From positions 31,131 to 95,130 of the forward strand of contig JBAWXZ010000016.1 of the NCBI GenBank assembly GCA_037143795.1: a stretch of DNA of 64,000 nucleotides, read 5' to 3'. A model generated the notes under the pieces. It saw only the letters and a program-made list of their open reading frames with translations, was not told where the DNA came from and ran no database searches. How positions within the stretch are numbered: position 1 is the stretch's first letter; every line of letters begins with the position of its first letter. This document shows, one piece after another, positions 1-8,985 of the stretch. A program made the position numbers and the translations under genes. This stretch comes from Firm-13 sp037143795. Lineage in GTDB: Bacteria; Bacillota; Clostridia; Saccharofermentanales; Saccharofermentanaceae.

Positions 1-1065
1 TATTGGTCGGATATGCGCATCGAGCATGGCTACAAAAAGCCGCATGGCTACAAATACTGGTGTCTGACAAATGAAATTGATGGCATCTGGCAGGTTGGCC
101 AGAGATCGGGACATGATTATGGCAAGCTGGCCTGTGAAGCATCCAAAGGTATGAAACTGATCGACCCGGAAATAAAAACCGTACTTGCAGGATCATCCTC
201 ACCGAATCAGGTGACGTATCCGTCATTTGATGCAGCCGCACTTGATGAGTCCTATGAATTTGTGGATTACCTTTCTATCCATCAGTATCTGGGCAATGCG
301 AAAAACGATACCCCCAATTATCTGGCAAAGCCATTAACTACGGATGCTTTTTTCAAATCCGCTATAGCAGCTTGCGATTTCATACAATCCAAAAAGCGCG
401 GCAGTAAAAAAATCCATATCTCGTTTGATGAGTTCAATACCTGGCATTCGATTGCCAAAGATCATAGGTATGATAATCCCTGGCAAGTCGGCCCGCCGCT
501 CCTGGAAGATACGTATACTATGGAAGATGCCCTGGCTTTGGGGGGAATGCTGCTGGCGATATTGAAGAATGCTGATCGTGTCAGGATTGCCTGCATATCT
601 GAACTGGTAAACTGCATTTCCCATATCAGGACGAATAATAACGGCGGAGCATGGGTGCTGCCCGCATATTACGCCTTCATGCATTTTTCTCTGTATGGGC
701 GAGGCACGGCTTTGAAGACTCTGGTCGACTCTCCCAAATATGACTCCAAAGATTTCACGGATGTACCTTATCTCGATGCAATGGCAACTATGGGCGAAAA
801 TGGCGAGGTAACAATATTTGCCATAAATCGTTCTCTGGATAGTTCGTTGCCGCTGGAAGCCGATCTTCGTGGTTTTGACGGATACAGGGTTAAAAAACAT
901 ATTGTTCTTGAAAGTGAAAATGCCAGGGATACAAATACTGAGGAAAACCCTTACCATGTCATTCCTCACGAAAAGGGCAATGCAGTCTGCAGCGGCTGCA
1001 AAGTGACAGCAGAACTTTCCAGACTTTCCTGGAACGTTATCCTGTTGGAATCAGAAAAGAGTTAA
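1..1065 (+). CDS. Alpha-L-arabinofuranosidase, GH51 (5'-truncated by window edge)
   Basis: The frame is open from the first base, so the true start lies to the left; about 354 codons are visible. GH51 enzymes release terminal alpha-L-arabinofuranosyl residues from arabinan or arabinoxylan fragments. The window holds the catalytic part: the acid/base glutamate in NEIDGIW (Glu at bases 73-75) and the nucleophile in SFDEFNTW (Glu at bases 430-432), followed by the C-terminal beta domain. Family members are usually about 500 residues, so roughly 150 N-terminal residues are missing. A flavin-reductase-like gene follows after 42 bases and then a pentulose-type kinase, which suits intracellular breakdown of imported arabino-oligosaccharides (inference). 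Confidence 0.88.
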   Translation, partial: YWSDMRIEHGYKKPHGYKYWCLTNEIDGIWQVGQRSGHDYGKLACEASKGMKLIDPEIKTVLAGSSSPNQVTYPSFDAAALDESYEFVDYLSIHQYLGNAKNDTPNYLAKPLTTDAFFKSAIAACDFIQSKKRGSKKIHISFDEFNTWHSIAKDHRYDNPWQVGPPLLEDTYTMEDALALGGMLLAILKNADRVRIACISELVNCISHIRTNNNGGAWVLPAYYAFMHFSLYGRGTALKTLVDSPKYDSKDFTDVPYLDAMATMGENGEVTIFAINRSLDSSLPLEADLRGFDGYRVKKHIVLESENARDTNTEENPYHVIPHEKGNAVCSGCKVTAELSRLSWNVILLESEKS

Positions 1066-1107
1066 GCTGACAGTTAAACAATAAAGATAACAATGAGAGG
1101 TATTATT

Positions 1108-1614
1108 ATGCAGACATTAAGAAAAATAGACCGCAAAGAATTCAAGGAAAATGCCCTCACCCGCATTGGCGATGATTGGATGCTTGTTACGGCCGGTGAT
1201 GAGGAGTCTGGCTGCAATACTCTCACTGCCTGCTGGGGTGGATTGGGTAATCTCTGGCATCGTGATACCGCTTTTATATTTATACGTCCAACCCGGTATA
1301 CCTATGAATTTATCGAAAAGCAGGAAAAATTCTCACTGTCGTTCTTTCCGGCAGGTTACCGGAAAGCACTGGCACTGCTTGGCAGCAAGTCAGGTCGTGA
1401 TGGAGACAAAATAAGCGAAGCAGGACTCGACGTAGAATACTATGAAGGCGTTCCCGCATTTAAGCAGGCTGATCTGGTAATTATCTGCCGGAAAATGTAC
1501 TATCTTGATTTTGTACCCGAAAGAATTCCCAAGGATGTTATCGATAGGTTTTACCCTGAAGGTGATTTCCACAGGTTTTATGCCGGAGAAATCGAATCAA
1601 TCTATATGGCATAA
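1108..1614 (+). CDS. Flavin reductase-like (FMN-binding split-barrel) protein
   Basis: This 168-residue protein resembles the flavin-reductase-like split-barrel family, which binds FMN and reduces flavin or acts as a small flavoprotein in anaerobes. Visible family features are the N-terminal segment with 'NTLTACWGGLG' and the central 'RPTRYTYEFIEK...FSLSFF' stretch. An in-frame ATG lies 15 bases earlier (1093), but GAGAGG at 1095-1100 sits at the right distance from the ATG at 1108, so the shorter start is preferred. It lies between the arabinofuranosidase and an FGGY kinase on the same strand. Its link to sugar use is unknown; such genes often occur as passengers in clostridial sugar operons. 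Confidence 0.75.
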   Translation: MQTLRKIDRKEFKENALTRIGDDWMLVTAGDEESGCNTLTACWGGLGNLWHRDTAFIFIRPTRYTYEFIEKQEKFSLSFFPAGYRKALALLGSKSGRDGDKISEAGLDVEYYEGVPAFKQADLVIICRKMYYLDFVPERIPKDVIDRFYPEGDFHRFYAGEIESIYMA

Positions 1615-1665
1615 TTTTTATCTTGTTGACTGGAAAATTGCATAGTAAAGCGGAGGCTGTTAAGA

Positions 1666-3207
1666 ATGAGTAACAAAGACACCTTATTAATGACGATTGA
1701 TCTTGGTACAACTTATATTAAAGCATCCATCTATGATCAGGAAAGCAATGTTCTGGCTGCAGCTAGTGCGAGAGTAAAAAGTGAATGCCCCAAACCCGGT
1801 GTTTTCATTCAGCGAGGGGACGAAATTTTTGATTCCGTCATCAGCTCAATTAAATCCATTGCTGCTGAATTGAGTGAAAAAGCAGTACATGTCGGAGCGA
1901 TATCCTTTACCGGACAGATGTCCGGCTTCATGGGCGTAGACAAGGACTGGAACGATATTACGACCTGGTCATGTTCCATGGACAGCAGGTACATGCCCTA
2001 TGCCGACCGCCAGATTGAACGGCTCGGCAAGAAGTTTCTTGAAATAAGCGGTACTAATGCTCCGCAGATGGCGCCGAAGTTCGAGTGGTTTAAGACTGAA
2101 TACCCTGAAGAGTCTCAAAAAATTGCCAAATATCTGATGATAAGCGGTTACGTGATCGGCAGACTTGGTGACTGTTCTATTGAAGATGCGACTATCGATA
2201 AATCCTATACGCAGTGGACCGGCCTGGCCGATGTCCGCAATAGTGTATGGTCGGATGAAATTTGTTCGGCGGTGGGAATTGACAAAAAATATCTGCCGAA
2301 GATTGTCGGATCCAACTATATATGCGGTGCCTTATCACAGAAAATGGCTGACATTACCGGCTTGAAGTCCGGCATACCTCTTGTATCCGGTGCCGGAGAT
2401 AAAATTTGCGGCTGCCTGGGTTCTGCAGCCGTCGATGTCGGGGATACTGTTTTTGAAGCATCCACCTACGGCGCATTAAGCGCATGCGTTGATGAATACA
2501 AGCCGGACCTTGAATCCAGGCGTATCGATATCGTTCCGTCCTCTATCGATGGTTATTTCTTTCCTATGAATTTCATAATCGGTTCTGGAATGACGTTGGA
2601 CTGGTTCATCAACCAGTTTAAAATGAATGAGGGCGATGACGTCGCCGGGGCCTTTGAAATTATAGAGAAAAACGCATCTGTCATTGCCCCCGGCTGCGAT
2701 GGACTTATGTCAATCGGTTTACTTGGCGGCAGCGGTATGCCTTTGGAAGGATCGATCAAAGGCATGTGGATGGGCTTTGATTGGAGTCATAAGATCGAGC
2801 ACTTCTATCGGGCCATTCTTGAAAGTTACTGCTATGATTTTACATTGACACTCAGAAGTGTTGAGAAACTGCATCCGACGTATAATATTGATAATGTTAA
2901 AATAATCGGCGGCGGTGCAAAATCAGATCTGTGGACACAGATGTTGGCTGATGTAATGGGCAAGACATTCCATCGGCTTAACCGAAAAGACGTTGCCATG
3001 TGGGGGGCGGCTATCCTGGCAGGCAACTCAATCGGTTTGTTCGCTGATATAAAAGAGACGGCGCGCAAGCATGTCAGTATTTCAAAGACATTCTATCCGG
3101 ATATGGAAATGCACAGGAAGTATCTGCCCTATATGGCGCAGTATGAACAGTTTACCAGAGAGCTCATTCCTTTCTACAAGCGACTTCAAAATACTTCCAG
3201 AGGCTGA
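1666..3207 (+). CDS. FGGY-family carbohydrate kinase (xylulokinase-like)
   Basis: A 513-residue FGGY kinase, which transfers phosphate from ATP to a sugar, usually a ketopentose, in the cytoplasm. The N-terminal ATP-binding fold starts at DLGTTYIK (residues 12-19), the substrate-side motif FTGQMSGF lies near residues 81-88, and the catalytic aspartate is expected in SGAGDK (241-246). The C-terminal GGGAKS motif completes the nucleotide fold. GGAGG about ten bases upstream supports the ATG at 1666. It is closely similar along its length to the kinase at 34854-36413, far more than to the other FGGY genes here, so the two form a distinct subfamily. The substrate is not certain; the arabinofuranosidase upstream suggests a pentose. 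A terminator at 3237-3281 ends the unit. Confidence 0.85.
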   Translation: MSNKDTLLMTIDLGTTYIKASIYDQESNVLAAASARVKSECPKPGVFIQRGDEIFDSVISSIKSIAAELSEKAVHVGAISFTGQMSGFMGVDKDWNDITTWSCSMDSRYMPYADRQIERLGKKFLEISGTNAPQMAPKFEWFKTEYPEESQKIAKYLMISGYVIGRLGDCSIEDATIDKSYTQWTGLADVRNSVWSDEICSAVGIDKKYLPKIVGSNYICGALSQKMADITGLKSGIPLVSGAGDKICGCLGSAAVDVGDTVFEASTYGALSACVDEYKPDLESRRIDIVPSSIDGYFFPMNFIIGSGMTLDWFINQFKMNEGDDVAGAFEIIEKNASVIAPGCDGLMSIGLLGGSGMPLEGSIKGMWMGFDWSHKIEHFYRAILESYCYDFTLTLRSVEKLHPTYNIDNVKIIGGGAKSDLWTQMLADVMGKTFHRLNRKDVAMWGAAILAGNSIGLFADIKETARKHVSISKTFYPDMEMHRKYLPYMAQYEQFTRELIPFYKRLQNTSRG

Positions 3208-3236
3208 TAAAATAGTTCTCCGTCTCGCATAATAAA

Positions 3237-3281
3237 GATAATACCGTCCGAAGATATTTTGCTTCTTCGGACGGTATTATC
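3237..3281. terminator. Bidirectional rho-independent terminator
   Basis: A perfect 18-bp inverted repeat (3237-3254 with 3264-3281) around a 9-base loop. It is followed by a T-rich stretch on the plus strand and, read the other way, by a T-rich stretch on the minus strand. It lies between the convergent FGGY kinase and LacI genes and can serve both. Confidence 0.9.
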
Positions 3282-3309
3282 TTTGAATGTATTTTATATA
3301 TCTCTAATA

Positions 3310-4338
3310 TTAATTGATACACCGGACTGAGTCACGAATGACAAGTTCGGTTGCTACTTCAATATTTAAGTATAGACCGTCGTCGTTTTCGATTTTTTTA
3401 ATCAGCCTCTCCATTGCAATAGCACCAAACCGGTGCTTTATGCGAATTGTTGTAAGCGGCGGATCTAGTTCTGAAGTGAGTTCCAAATCGTCAAAGCCAA
3501 TCAGGGAAAAATCATCAGGAACCTTATACTTTCGTTTCTTGATTGCACGCAGAGCGCCGGCCACATTGTAATCCAAGTCAGTTAAAAATATTGTCGGAAG
3601 TTCATCTATCGGCGTTTCCAGGATTTTTAAAAAATCTGCAGCAGCGCCTTCTATGGAGCAGGTTGTTGTAAAAACGTATTTTTCGTTGAACTCAAGATCG
3701 ACCGTTTTTAAACCTTCAACATATCCTTCATATCTGTCATCAAAATTATTAATACGTGTCCTGCTCTTTAAAAAGCCAATTCTTCGGTGCCCAAGTTTGT
3801 AAGCATACTCTACTGCACAGGCTACGCCATTATGGTTTGCCAAAGTTACCATGTCCATGTCCTGCACAGGAAAGCGGGCATCCAGAATAACAACTGGTTT
3901 GCCAAGTTCTCTGTAAAGCTGAATTTCACTGTAGGGAAGCTCGGTTGCATATACGATAACACCGGACACTCTGCTATCTGAAAGTGAGTCAATCAGTATT
4001 TTATTATTCATTCCTACATTAAAATAATTGATCTCCAGCATGTAGTTATTATGCATGGAAACAGATTGAATGCCATCAATAACGTTTTGAAAAAAGGAGT
4101 TGGGAAGGAAAAGCTGCTTTTGCGCTTTGTGAATCACCAAAACAATACTGCCTTTAATATCGGTGATATTTTTCTCTTCATTGGCAACAAACCGTCCGCT
4201 CGAATAAAAATCTTCCAAAACAGCTATGACTTTATTTTTAGTCTCGGTACTGACACCCGGCTTGTTATTGATTGCAAGCGAGACAGTTGAGCGTGATATA
4301 CCGAGAAGTTCTGCAATATCTTTTGATTTTATAAACAC
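3310..4338 (-). CDS. LacI-family transcriptional regulator
   Basis: A 342-residue repressor-type protein. An N-terminal LacI helix-turn-helix (KSKDIAELLGISRSTVSLAI) is followed by a hinge region and a periplasmic-binding-protein-like effector domain (for example GYVEGLK, FLTDLDYNVAGALRA, LIGFDDLELTSELDPPLTTI). An ATG exists at 4362, but GGAGG lies inside that extension and directly precedes a GTG at 4338, where the helix-turn-helix begins in family register; the GTG is preferred although its spacing is short (4 bases). It is convergent with the FGGY kinase and tandem to the zinc dehydrogenase upstream. It probably controls one of the flanking sugar units; the effector is unknown. A palindrome at 4415-4433 is a candidate autoregulatory operator. 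Confidence 0.88.
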   Translation of the reverse strand: MFIKSKDIAELLGISRSTVSLAINNKPGVSTETKNKVIAVLEDFYSSGRFVANEEKNITDIKGSIVLVIHKAQKQLFLPNSFFQNVIDGIQSVSMHNNYMLEINYFNVGMNNKILIDSLSDSRVSGVIVYATELPYSEIQLYRELGKPVVILDARFPVQDMDMVTLANHNGVACAVEYAYKLGHRRIGFLKSRTRINNFDDRYEGYVEGLKTVDLEFNEKYVFTTTCSIEGAAADFLKILETPIDELPTIFLTDLDYNVAGALRAIKKRKYKVPDDFSLIGFDDLELTSELDPPLTTIRIKHRFGAIAMERLIKKIENDDGLYLNIEVATELVIRDSVRCIN

Positions 4339-4414
4339 AATGCCTCCAAGTGATTTACACATCTCGAATTTAGTTCAAGAAACAAGATTAAATATAATTG
4401 AAATATAACATAAT

Positions 4415-4433
4415 TTATTGTTATAAACAATAA
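4415..4433. promoter_or_regulatory. Candidate LacI operator (palindrome)
   Basis: Perfect 8-bp inverted repeat TTATTGTT-ATA-AACAATAA, about 80 bases upstream of the LacI start on the minus strand, in AT-rich DNA. Its place in front of the regulator gene suggests autoregulation. It lacks the central CG common in LacI-family operators, so the assignment is tentative. Confidence 0.35.
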
Positions 4434-4548
4434 AAAGATTGAATTATGTAAATGCAATTCGGAATTTGATATATATCAAAATATTAGAGCATTCTTTTTA
4501 CAAGCAGCCAGATGCGGATATAACCGCAGGGTACGATAATGAAACGAG

Positions 4549-4586
4549 ACGCCATAACAGCTACCTTTGGATAGCTGTTATGGCGT
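4549..4586 (-). terminator. Terminator of the zinc dehydrogenase gene
   Basis: Perfect 15-bp inverted repeat (4549-4563 with 4572-4586) with an 8-base loop, 26 bases past the stop codon at 4613. The minus-strand continuation is moderately T-rich. It separates the dehydrogenase from the LacI gene. Confidence 0.75.
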
Positions 4587-4612
4587 CAATCGAATTATGG
4601 AGGGAGACCCGA

Positions 4613-5629
4613 TTATATTTTCAACATAACTTTCAGGCATTTGTCGGGATTTGCAATAGTCCATTCGACTGCTTCCTGAACATCATCCAGATCAAATTCT
4701 TTACCGCGCATAATCGCCAGGTCAAGTACCCCGTCATCGATAAGTCTTGCTGCTTCGCTGAAGTCAGAAGGATTATACTGATAGGCCCCGAAGATTCGAA
4801 GTTCTCTGTCTTCTGCACGGAACATGTCTACGGATGGACGTCTGGTAAACACAGCCAGCAGTATGACTGTGCCACGTGTTTCGGTGAACTCGATGCAATT
4901 ATCCAAACTTTTTTCACTGCCGGCGCATTCAAACGAAACTTCAACTTTTTCCTCGCCGATATTTTCCTTGATAATACTTCTGATGTCATCTTTTATTGGA
5001 TTAATAGGGATCATTCCAAGTTTTTTGACAATTTCCAATCTGTTTTCCATTAAATCGGTTACAAAAACAGCAGATGCACCATAGAATTTTGCGGTTTGTG
5101 CTGTCAGCAAACCGATTGTACCTGCACCGGCCACGAAGACGGATTTGCCTTTCAAATCGGGAGCAAGCCTTACCCCATGAACAGCAACAGCCAGAGGCTC
5201 TGCCATGGCAGCATCCATCAGATCCTTGTTCTTTGGGAACGTGACAACATTTCCTGCAGCAGCAACGTAATACTCGGCAGTGCCGCCGTCATAAAAACGC
5301 TCATGCGGGCAAAGTGCAATTGTTCCGTTGGGATCGGTGCACCACTTACAGATGCCGCAGGTTCTGACTGGCTGAATGGTCGCAACGGCGCCGATTTCAA
5401 AGCCTTCAACACCTTCTCCGATTTCATCGATAAGACCGGAAAACTCATGTCCCAATAGAATCGGGTATTTGTTTAACAAAGATGGGTGCTCATTGGAAAA
5501 AATATGCAAATCAGATCCGCATATCCCATTATAATACAATTTTAGCCTGATCTCGCCTTGACCGGCGTGCGGGACTTCGATATTTTCAATAACATAATTG
5601 CGCTTACTAACCAAAGATGCTCTTTTCAA
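4613..5629 (-). CDS. Zinc-dependent alcohol/polyol dehydrogenase (MDR family)
   Basis: A 338-residue medium-chain dehydrogenase that probably oxidises a sugar alcohol or sugar with NAD(P). The catalytic zinc ligands are visible in GICGSD (Cys) and GHEFSG (His, Glu). The structural-zinc lobe carries CGICKWC plus a later Cys before PHER, so four cysteines are present. The Rossmann motif is GAGTIGLL. Length and order match sorbitol dehydrogenase-like enzymes. It reads away from the ABC operon starting at 6252 and shares a 600-base intergenic region with it, so joint control is plausible. Which polyol it uses cannot be read from sequence. Confidence 0.85.
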   Translation of the reverse strand: MKRASLVSKRNYVIENIEVPHAGQGEIRLKLYYNGICGSDLHIFSNEHPSLLNKYPILLGHEFSGLIDEIGEGVEGFEIGAVATIQPVRTCGICKWCTDPNGTIALCPHERFYDGGTAEYYVAAAGNVVTFPKNKDLMDAAMAEPLAVAVHGVRLAPDLKGKSVFVAGAGTIGLLTAQTAKFYGASAVFVTDLMENRLEIVKKLGMIPINPIKDDIRSIIKENIGEEKVEVSFECAGSEKSLDNCIEFTETRGTVILLAVFTRRPSVDMFRAEDRELRIFGAYQYNPSDFSEAARLIDDGVLDLAIMRGKEFDLDDVQEAVEWTIANPDKCLKVMLKI

Positions 5630-5794
5630 TTTAATTTACCTCCAATTTGATTGCTTAGTGTAAGATGCCTCATAGAAAAGTAAAATGTACTCGAAAATCT
5701 AACTTAATATCTAAAAGACATTCAATTTATAATCATAATATGCACAATGATTAGATAAGTCAAGAGAACTACTAAATTAAATTGAAATTACCTA

Positions 5795-5823
5795 TTGACA
5801 CATTCTGCCGGTGTAGATATACT
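5795..5823 (+). promoter_or_regulatory. Sigma-A promoter of the first ABC transporter operon
   Basis: TTGACA (5795-5800), 17-base spacer, TATACT (5818-5823). This is one mismatch from the full consensus with ideal spacing. Transcription would start near 5830, more than 400 bases before the first gene of the operon. Confidence 0.75.
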
Positions 5824-6207
5824 ACAATTAATCAGAAAAACGACGAATCTTTTGTTTAAAATGTCTGTTAATTTACCTAATGTAAATTTAATTGATGCAC
5901 ATCAAAAGATGACTTAGGCAACTGAAAATCACCAAATCCTGTGAAGAAAATTGGAATAGTCAAACCGGAACCAAATCTGATCCAGATTGTATGCTGATTA
6001 TGCGGATATGTACAATCGGATCAATAATCTTTCTGCATGATTTGTCAGTAGACTGACAGCCGGCCGGTTAATGTTCAAAGCAAACACCAATGCATGCAAA
6101 GGATTTGAATTAATGATACCAGGGGGGCAGACAAGAAAGGAGGACAATAAGTCCCGACATGACCGTAACTAATTCTATATCAGGGCTTCATTGTAAAAGG
6201 TTCAGTA

Positions 6208-6227
6208 TGTTCAGCAAATGCTGAACA
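6208..6227. promoter_or_regulatory. Inverted repeat before the first ABC operon
   Basis: TGTTCAGCA-AA-TGCTGAACA, a perfect 9-bp inverted repeat 24 bases before the ATG at 6252 and inside the transcribed leader. It could be an operator acting as a roadblock or an RNA hairpin near the ribosome site. Confidence 0.45.
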
Positions 6228-6251
6228 AGTAAATATGTTCGGAGGATTAAA

Positions 6252-7364
6252 ATGAAAAAGATAACACTAATTTTATTGGTACTTGCATTAACACTATCAA
6301 TGACAGCGTGTACTGGTACGACCGCCACGACAACAGAAGCAGCTATAACTAAAGCAGCTGACACAACAACTGCTGATGCAGCAGCAACGACTAAAGCTGC
6401 GGATGCCTCTGCAGCGACAACCGCAACGTCAGATAAGCCTTTCACGGTTGGTCTCGCATTTGGCGGACTTGATGCAACTCCGACAGTTTTGATGGGATAC
6501 CTGACAGATAAAATGGACGCGCTCGGCTGGAAATATATTGTTACCAATGGTGACCTTGATGTCAACAAATATATCGCTGACGTTGAGAGCCTTTGCCAGC
6601 AGAAACCTGACCTGATTGTTACACGTCCGGTTAATGATACCGTTAATGCCAGCATCGTTCCGATCGCTGATGCTGCCAAAATACCGCTCGCCTTTATGTC
6701 AAGCATGACCGTTGTTCCCGGCTATAAATATCTGGGCCATGTTGCTGATCCGGAACTGATAAGAGGAATTCCTCTTGCTGAATGGATTAATAAGTATGTT
6801 GCTGATCATCCTGGTTTTGTTCCTAAGATCGGTTTCCTCGTTGGTGCCGCTGCCATTGACTCAAAAGGCGTTTGCGAGAGATCAATCAATATCCGCGATT
6901 ATCTGACTTGTGATTGGAAAGAAGTCATATCGGCTGAAGCTGATCCGAACTGGTCTGCAGCAGGCGGTATGAAGGTTACGGAAGACTGGCTTCAGAAGTA
7001 TACTTCAGATGAGCTTAATACCATTGTGTGCTGGAGTGATGAAATGAGTGTCGGTGTTGTTCAGGCTCTGCAGGCAGCAGGCAAGAATCCGGATGATTAT
7101 CTTGTACTAAGCTATGACGGACTGCCGATTGTACAGGATTATGTACAACAGGGTTGGATTGATGCCACTTCTGCACTGGGACTTGAAAAAGTTGCAGACA
7201 CAATTATTGAACTCTGCCAAAAAGTTAAAGACGGCAAATCCGATCAAATTGATTTCATGACTTATGCAGATTCCATTTATGTTATGGACTCAAATAACGT
7301 AGCTGGTCTCAAAGACGGTTCGATCAAACCAACATTCTGGGATTATTCCAAATTTAAAAAATAA
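6252..7364 (+). CDS. Sugar ABC transporter substrate-binding lipoprotein (first system)
   Basis: A 370-residue extracellular lipoprotein that should capture a sugar and deliver it to the permease encoded downstream. The signal peptide is MKKITLILLVLALTLSMTAC, with the lipobox ending at Cys20. An Ala/Thr-rich tether of about 40 residues follows, then a periplasmic-binding fold of the ribose/galactose type (VGLAFGGLD, QKPDLIVTRPVND, LSYDGLPIVQDYVQQG). Its ATG has GGAGG nine bases upstream. It is the first gene of a transporter followed by catabolic enzymes, so its ligand is likely the substrate of those enzymes. The ligand itself is unknown. Confidence 0.9.
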   Translation: MKKITLILLVLALTLSMTACTGTTATTTEAAITKAADTTTADAAATTKAADASAATTATSDKPFTVGLAFGGLDATPTVLMGYLTDKMDALGWKYIVTNGDLDVNKYIADVESLCQQKPDLIVTRPVNDTVNASIVPIADAAKIPLAFMSSMTVVPGYKYLGHVADPELIRGIPLAEWINKYVADHPGFVPKIGFLVGAAAIDSKGVCERSINIRDYLTCDWKEVISAEADPNWSAAGGMKVTEDWLQKYTSDELNTIVCWSDEMSVGVVQALQAAGKNPDDYLVLSYDGLPIVQDYVQQGWIDATSALGLEKVADTIIELCQKVKDGKSDQIDFMTYADSIYVMDSNNVAGLKDGSIKPTFWDYSKFKK

Positions 7365-7389
7365 TTGATTTATTTAAAATTAACATGCT

Positions 7390-7425
7390 CAGCCGGCTGT
7401 AAAATGAACATGCTGCAGCCGGCTG
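7390..7425 (+). terminator. Intercistronic hairpin (attenuator-like)
   Basis: CAGCCGGCTG occurs twice (7390-7399 and 7416-7425). Since the unit is itself a palindrome, the copies can pair into a 10-bp stem with a 16-base loop. No T-run follows. Its place between the binding-protein and ATPase genes suggests partial termination or mRNA stabilisation favouring the binding protein. Confidence 0.5.
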
Positions 7426-7454
7426 GGCCATTAATGATCTGGAGGTGATTGAGG

Positions 7455-8972
7455 TTGCATCAGGATGAAATACTGTTCGAAATGAAAGGCATTACTAAGG
7501 TGTTTCCTGGAGTCAGAGCTTTATCAGATGTCGATCTTTATCTAAAAAAAGGTGAAGTGTTGGCGGTTGTCGGCGAAAATGGAGCCGGCAAATCCACTCT
7601 CATGAATATTATGCTGGGAAGTCACAAACCTGATGATGGCGAGATGATATTCAAGGATAAGCCTTATAATCCCAAGAATCCTGCAGAAGCACTAAATGCA
7701 GGAATATCTATGATTCATCAGGAGCTGACGTTGGTTCCCGAAATGTCCGTGTCGGAGAACATTTGGCTCGGCCAGGAAGAAAAGTTTATAAAATTCGGCT
7801 GGCTGAAAGTCGAAGATAGAGATCAAGCGACAAAAAAATTGCTTGATGAATTAAAAATTGATGTAAATCCACGTAAAAAAATAAAAACACTTTCAGTCGC
7901 AGAAATGCAGCTGATAGAAATTGCAAGGGCAGTTTCCTATGATTCCGAAGTTATTATAATGGATGAGCCAACATCATCATTGACAAATAAAGAAATAAAT
8001 ATGCTTTATGATATTATTAGATCTCTTACAAAAAAGAATATTTCTATTACGTTTATTACCCATAAACTAGACGAAGTATTTACGATCTGTGATAGTGTTA
8101 TGATCATGCGCGATGGACATCTGATCGACCGCAAACCGGTTGGCGAAATTACCAGTGATGAGATTATTCACAAAATGGTCGGACGCGATTTGACAACCCT
8201 GTACCCGAAAGAAATTGCTGCTATCGGTGATGTTGTTCTGGAAGTGAAAAATTTAACTCGCAAAGGTTATTTCAATGATATTAGCTTTACTGTACGCAAA
8301 GGAGAAATTCTAGGTTTCAGCGGTCTTGTTAAAGCCGGCCGTTCTGAGGTAATGGAGTGTGTTTTTGGTGTAGAAAAGCCTGACAGCGGTGAAATATTCA
8401 TGCACGGAAAACTGATGAAAATAAATAATACTGAAGACGCAATAAATCAAAAAATGGCAATGGTTACGGAAGATCGACTAAGACGCGGTCTTATTCACAT
8501 GCACTCTGTCAAGATTAATCTATCGCTGGCTTATTTGCCTCGCATTACAAATAGAGGCGGCTTCATCGATAGAAGGAAAGAGGAAGCCGACTGTCAGCGT
8601 GTCAGGACTGCAATTGAGATAAAGGCATCCAATCTAAATCAGCTAGCCGGACAGTTATCCGGCGGTAATCAACAAAAGGTTATTATCGGTAAATGGTTGC
8701 TTACAGATTCTGAACTGCTGATCTTTGACGAACCGACAAGAGGAATAGATGTAGGGTCAAAGGCTGAAATTTACAAGATAATGTGTAATCTAGCTAAGCA
8801 GGGTAAAGCAATTATCATGGTTTCATCAGAGTTGCCTGAAGTAATGGCCATCAGTGACCGGTTGGTAGTTATGGCGCATGGTAAAAAGATGATTGAATTA
8901 GATCGCTGTGAATACGATGAAACCACAATAATGCAATACGCATTTGGCTATAACAATAATCAAAAGAATTAA
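7455..8972 (+). CDS. Sugar ABC transporter double ATPase (RbsA/MglA type)
   Basis: About 505 residues with two fused nucleotide-binding domains, energising uptake of the sugar bound by the upstream lipoprotein. Half one has Walker A GENGAGKST, signature LSVAEMQLIEIA and Walker B IIMDEPTSS. Half two has the family's usual degenerate Walker A (GLVKAGRSE), an intact signature LSGGNQQKV and LLIFDEPTRGID. No ATG fits the ribosome site: GGAGGTGA at 7441-7448 points to a TTG, most likely the one at 7455 rather than 7449; the first in-frame ATG (7482) would cut into the conserved N-terminus. It follows the intercistronic hairpin and precedes the permease by 13 bases. Confidence 0.92.
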   Translation: MHQDEILFEMKGITKVFPGVRALSDVDLYLKKGEVLAVVGENGAGKSTLMNIMLGSHKPDDGEMIFKDKPYNPKNPAEALNAGISMIHQELTLVPEMSVSENIWLGQEEKFIKFGWLKVEDRDQATKKLLDELKIDVNPRKKIKTLSVAEMQLIEIARAVSYDSEVIIMDEPTSSLTNKEINMLYDIIRSLTKKNISITFITHKLDEVFTICDSVMIMRDGHLIDRKPVGEITSDEIIHKMVGRDLTTLYPKEIAAIGDVVLEVKNLTRKGYFNDISFTVRKGEILGFSGLVKAGRSEVMECVFGVEKPDSGEIFMHGKLMKINNTEDAINQKMAMVTEDRLRRGLIHMHSVKINLSLAYLPRITNRGGFIDRRKEEADCQRVRTAIEIKASNLNQLAGQLSGGNQQKVIIGKWLLTDSELLIFDEPTRGIDVGSKAEIYKIMCNLAKQGKAIIMVSSELPEVMAISDRLVVMAHGKKMIELDRCEYDETTIMQYAFGYNNNQKN

Positions 8973-8985
8973 GAGGTAAGGAATT

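Larger units (their letters stand above)
5630..6251. other. Divergent regulatory region with long leader
   Basis: A 622-base AT-rich stretch without a convincing gene. It holds a near-consensus plus-strand promoter (5795-5823), which gives a leader of about 420 bases in front of the lipoprotein gene, an AAAGGAGG Shine-Dalgarno-like site (6136-6143) not followed by a well-placed start, and a 9-bp inverted repeat (6208-6227) just before the gene. A 21-codon frame at 6159-6224 could be a leader peptide, but its spacing from the ribosome site (15 bases) is poor. Confidence 0.55.

Noticed and set aside
4439..5053. A 204-codon plus-strand frame opposite the zinc dehydrogenase
   Set aside because: It runs through a clear terminator hairpin and has no family features; the minus-strand gene has all zinc motifs.
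6136..6224. AAAGGAGG followed by a 21-codon frame considered as a small gene
   Set aside because: The first ATG is 15 bases away, too far for efficient use, and the peptide resembles nothing known; kept only as a possible leader peptide.
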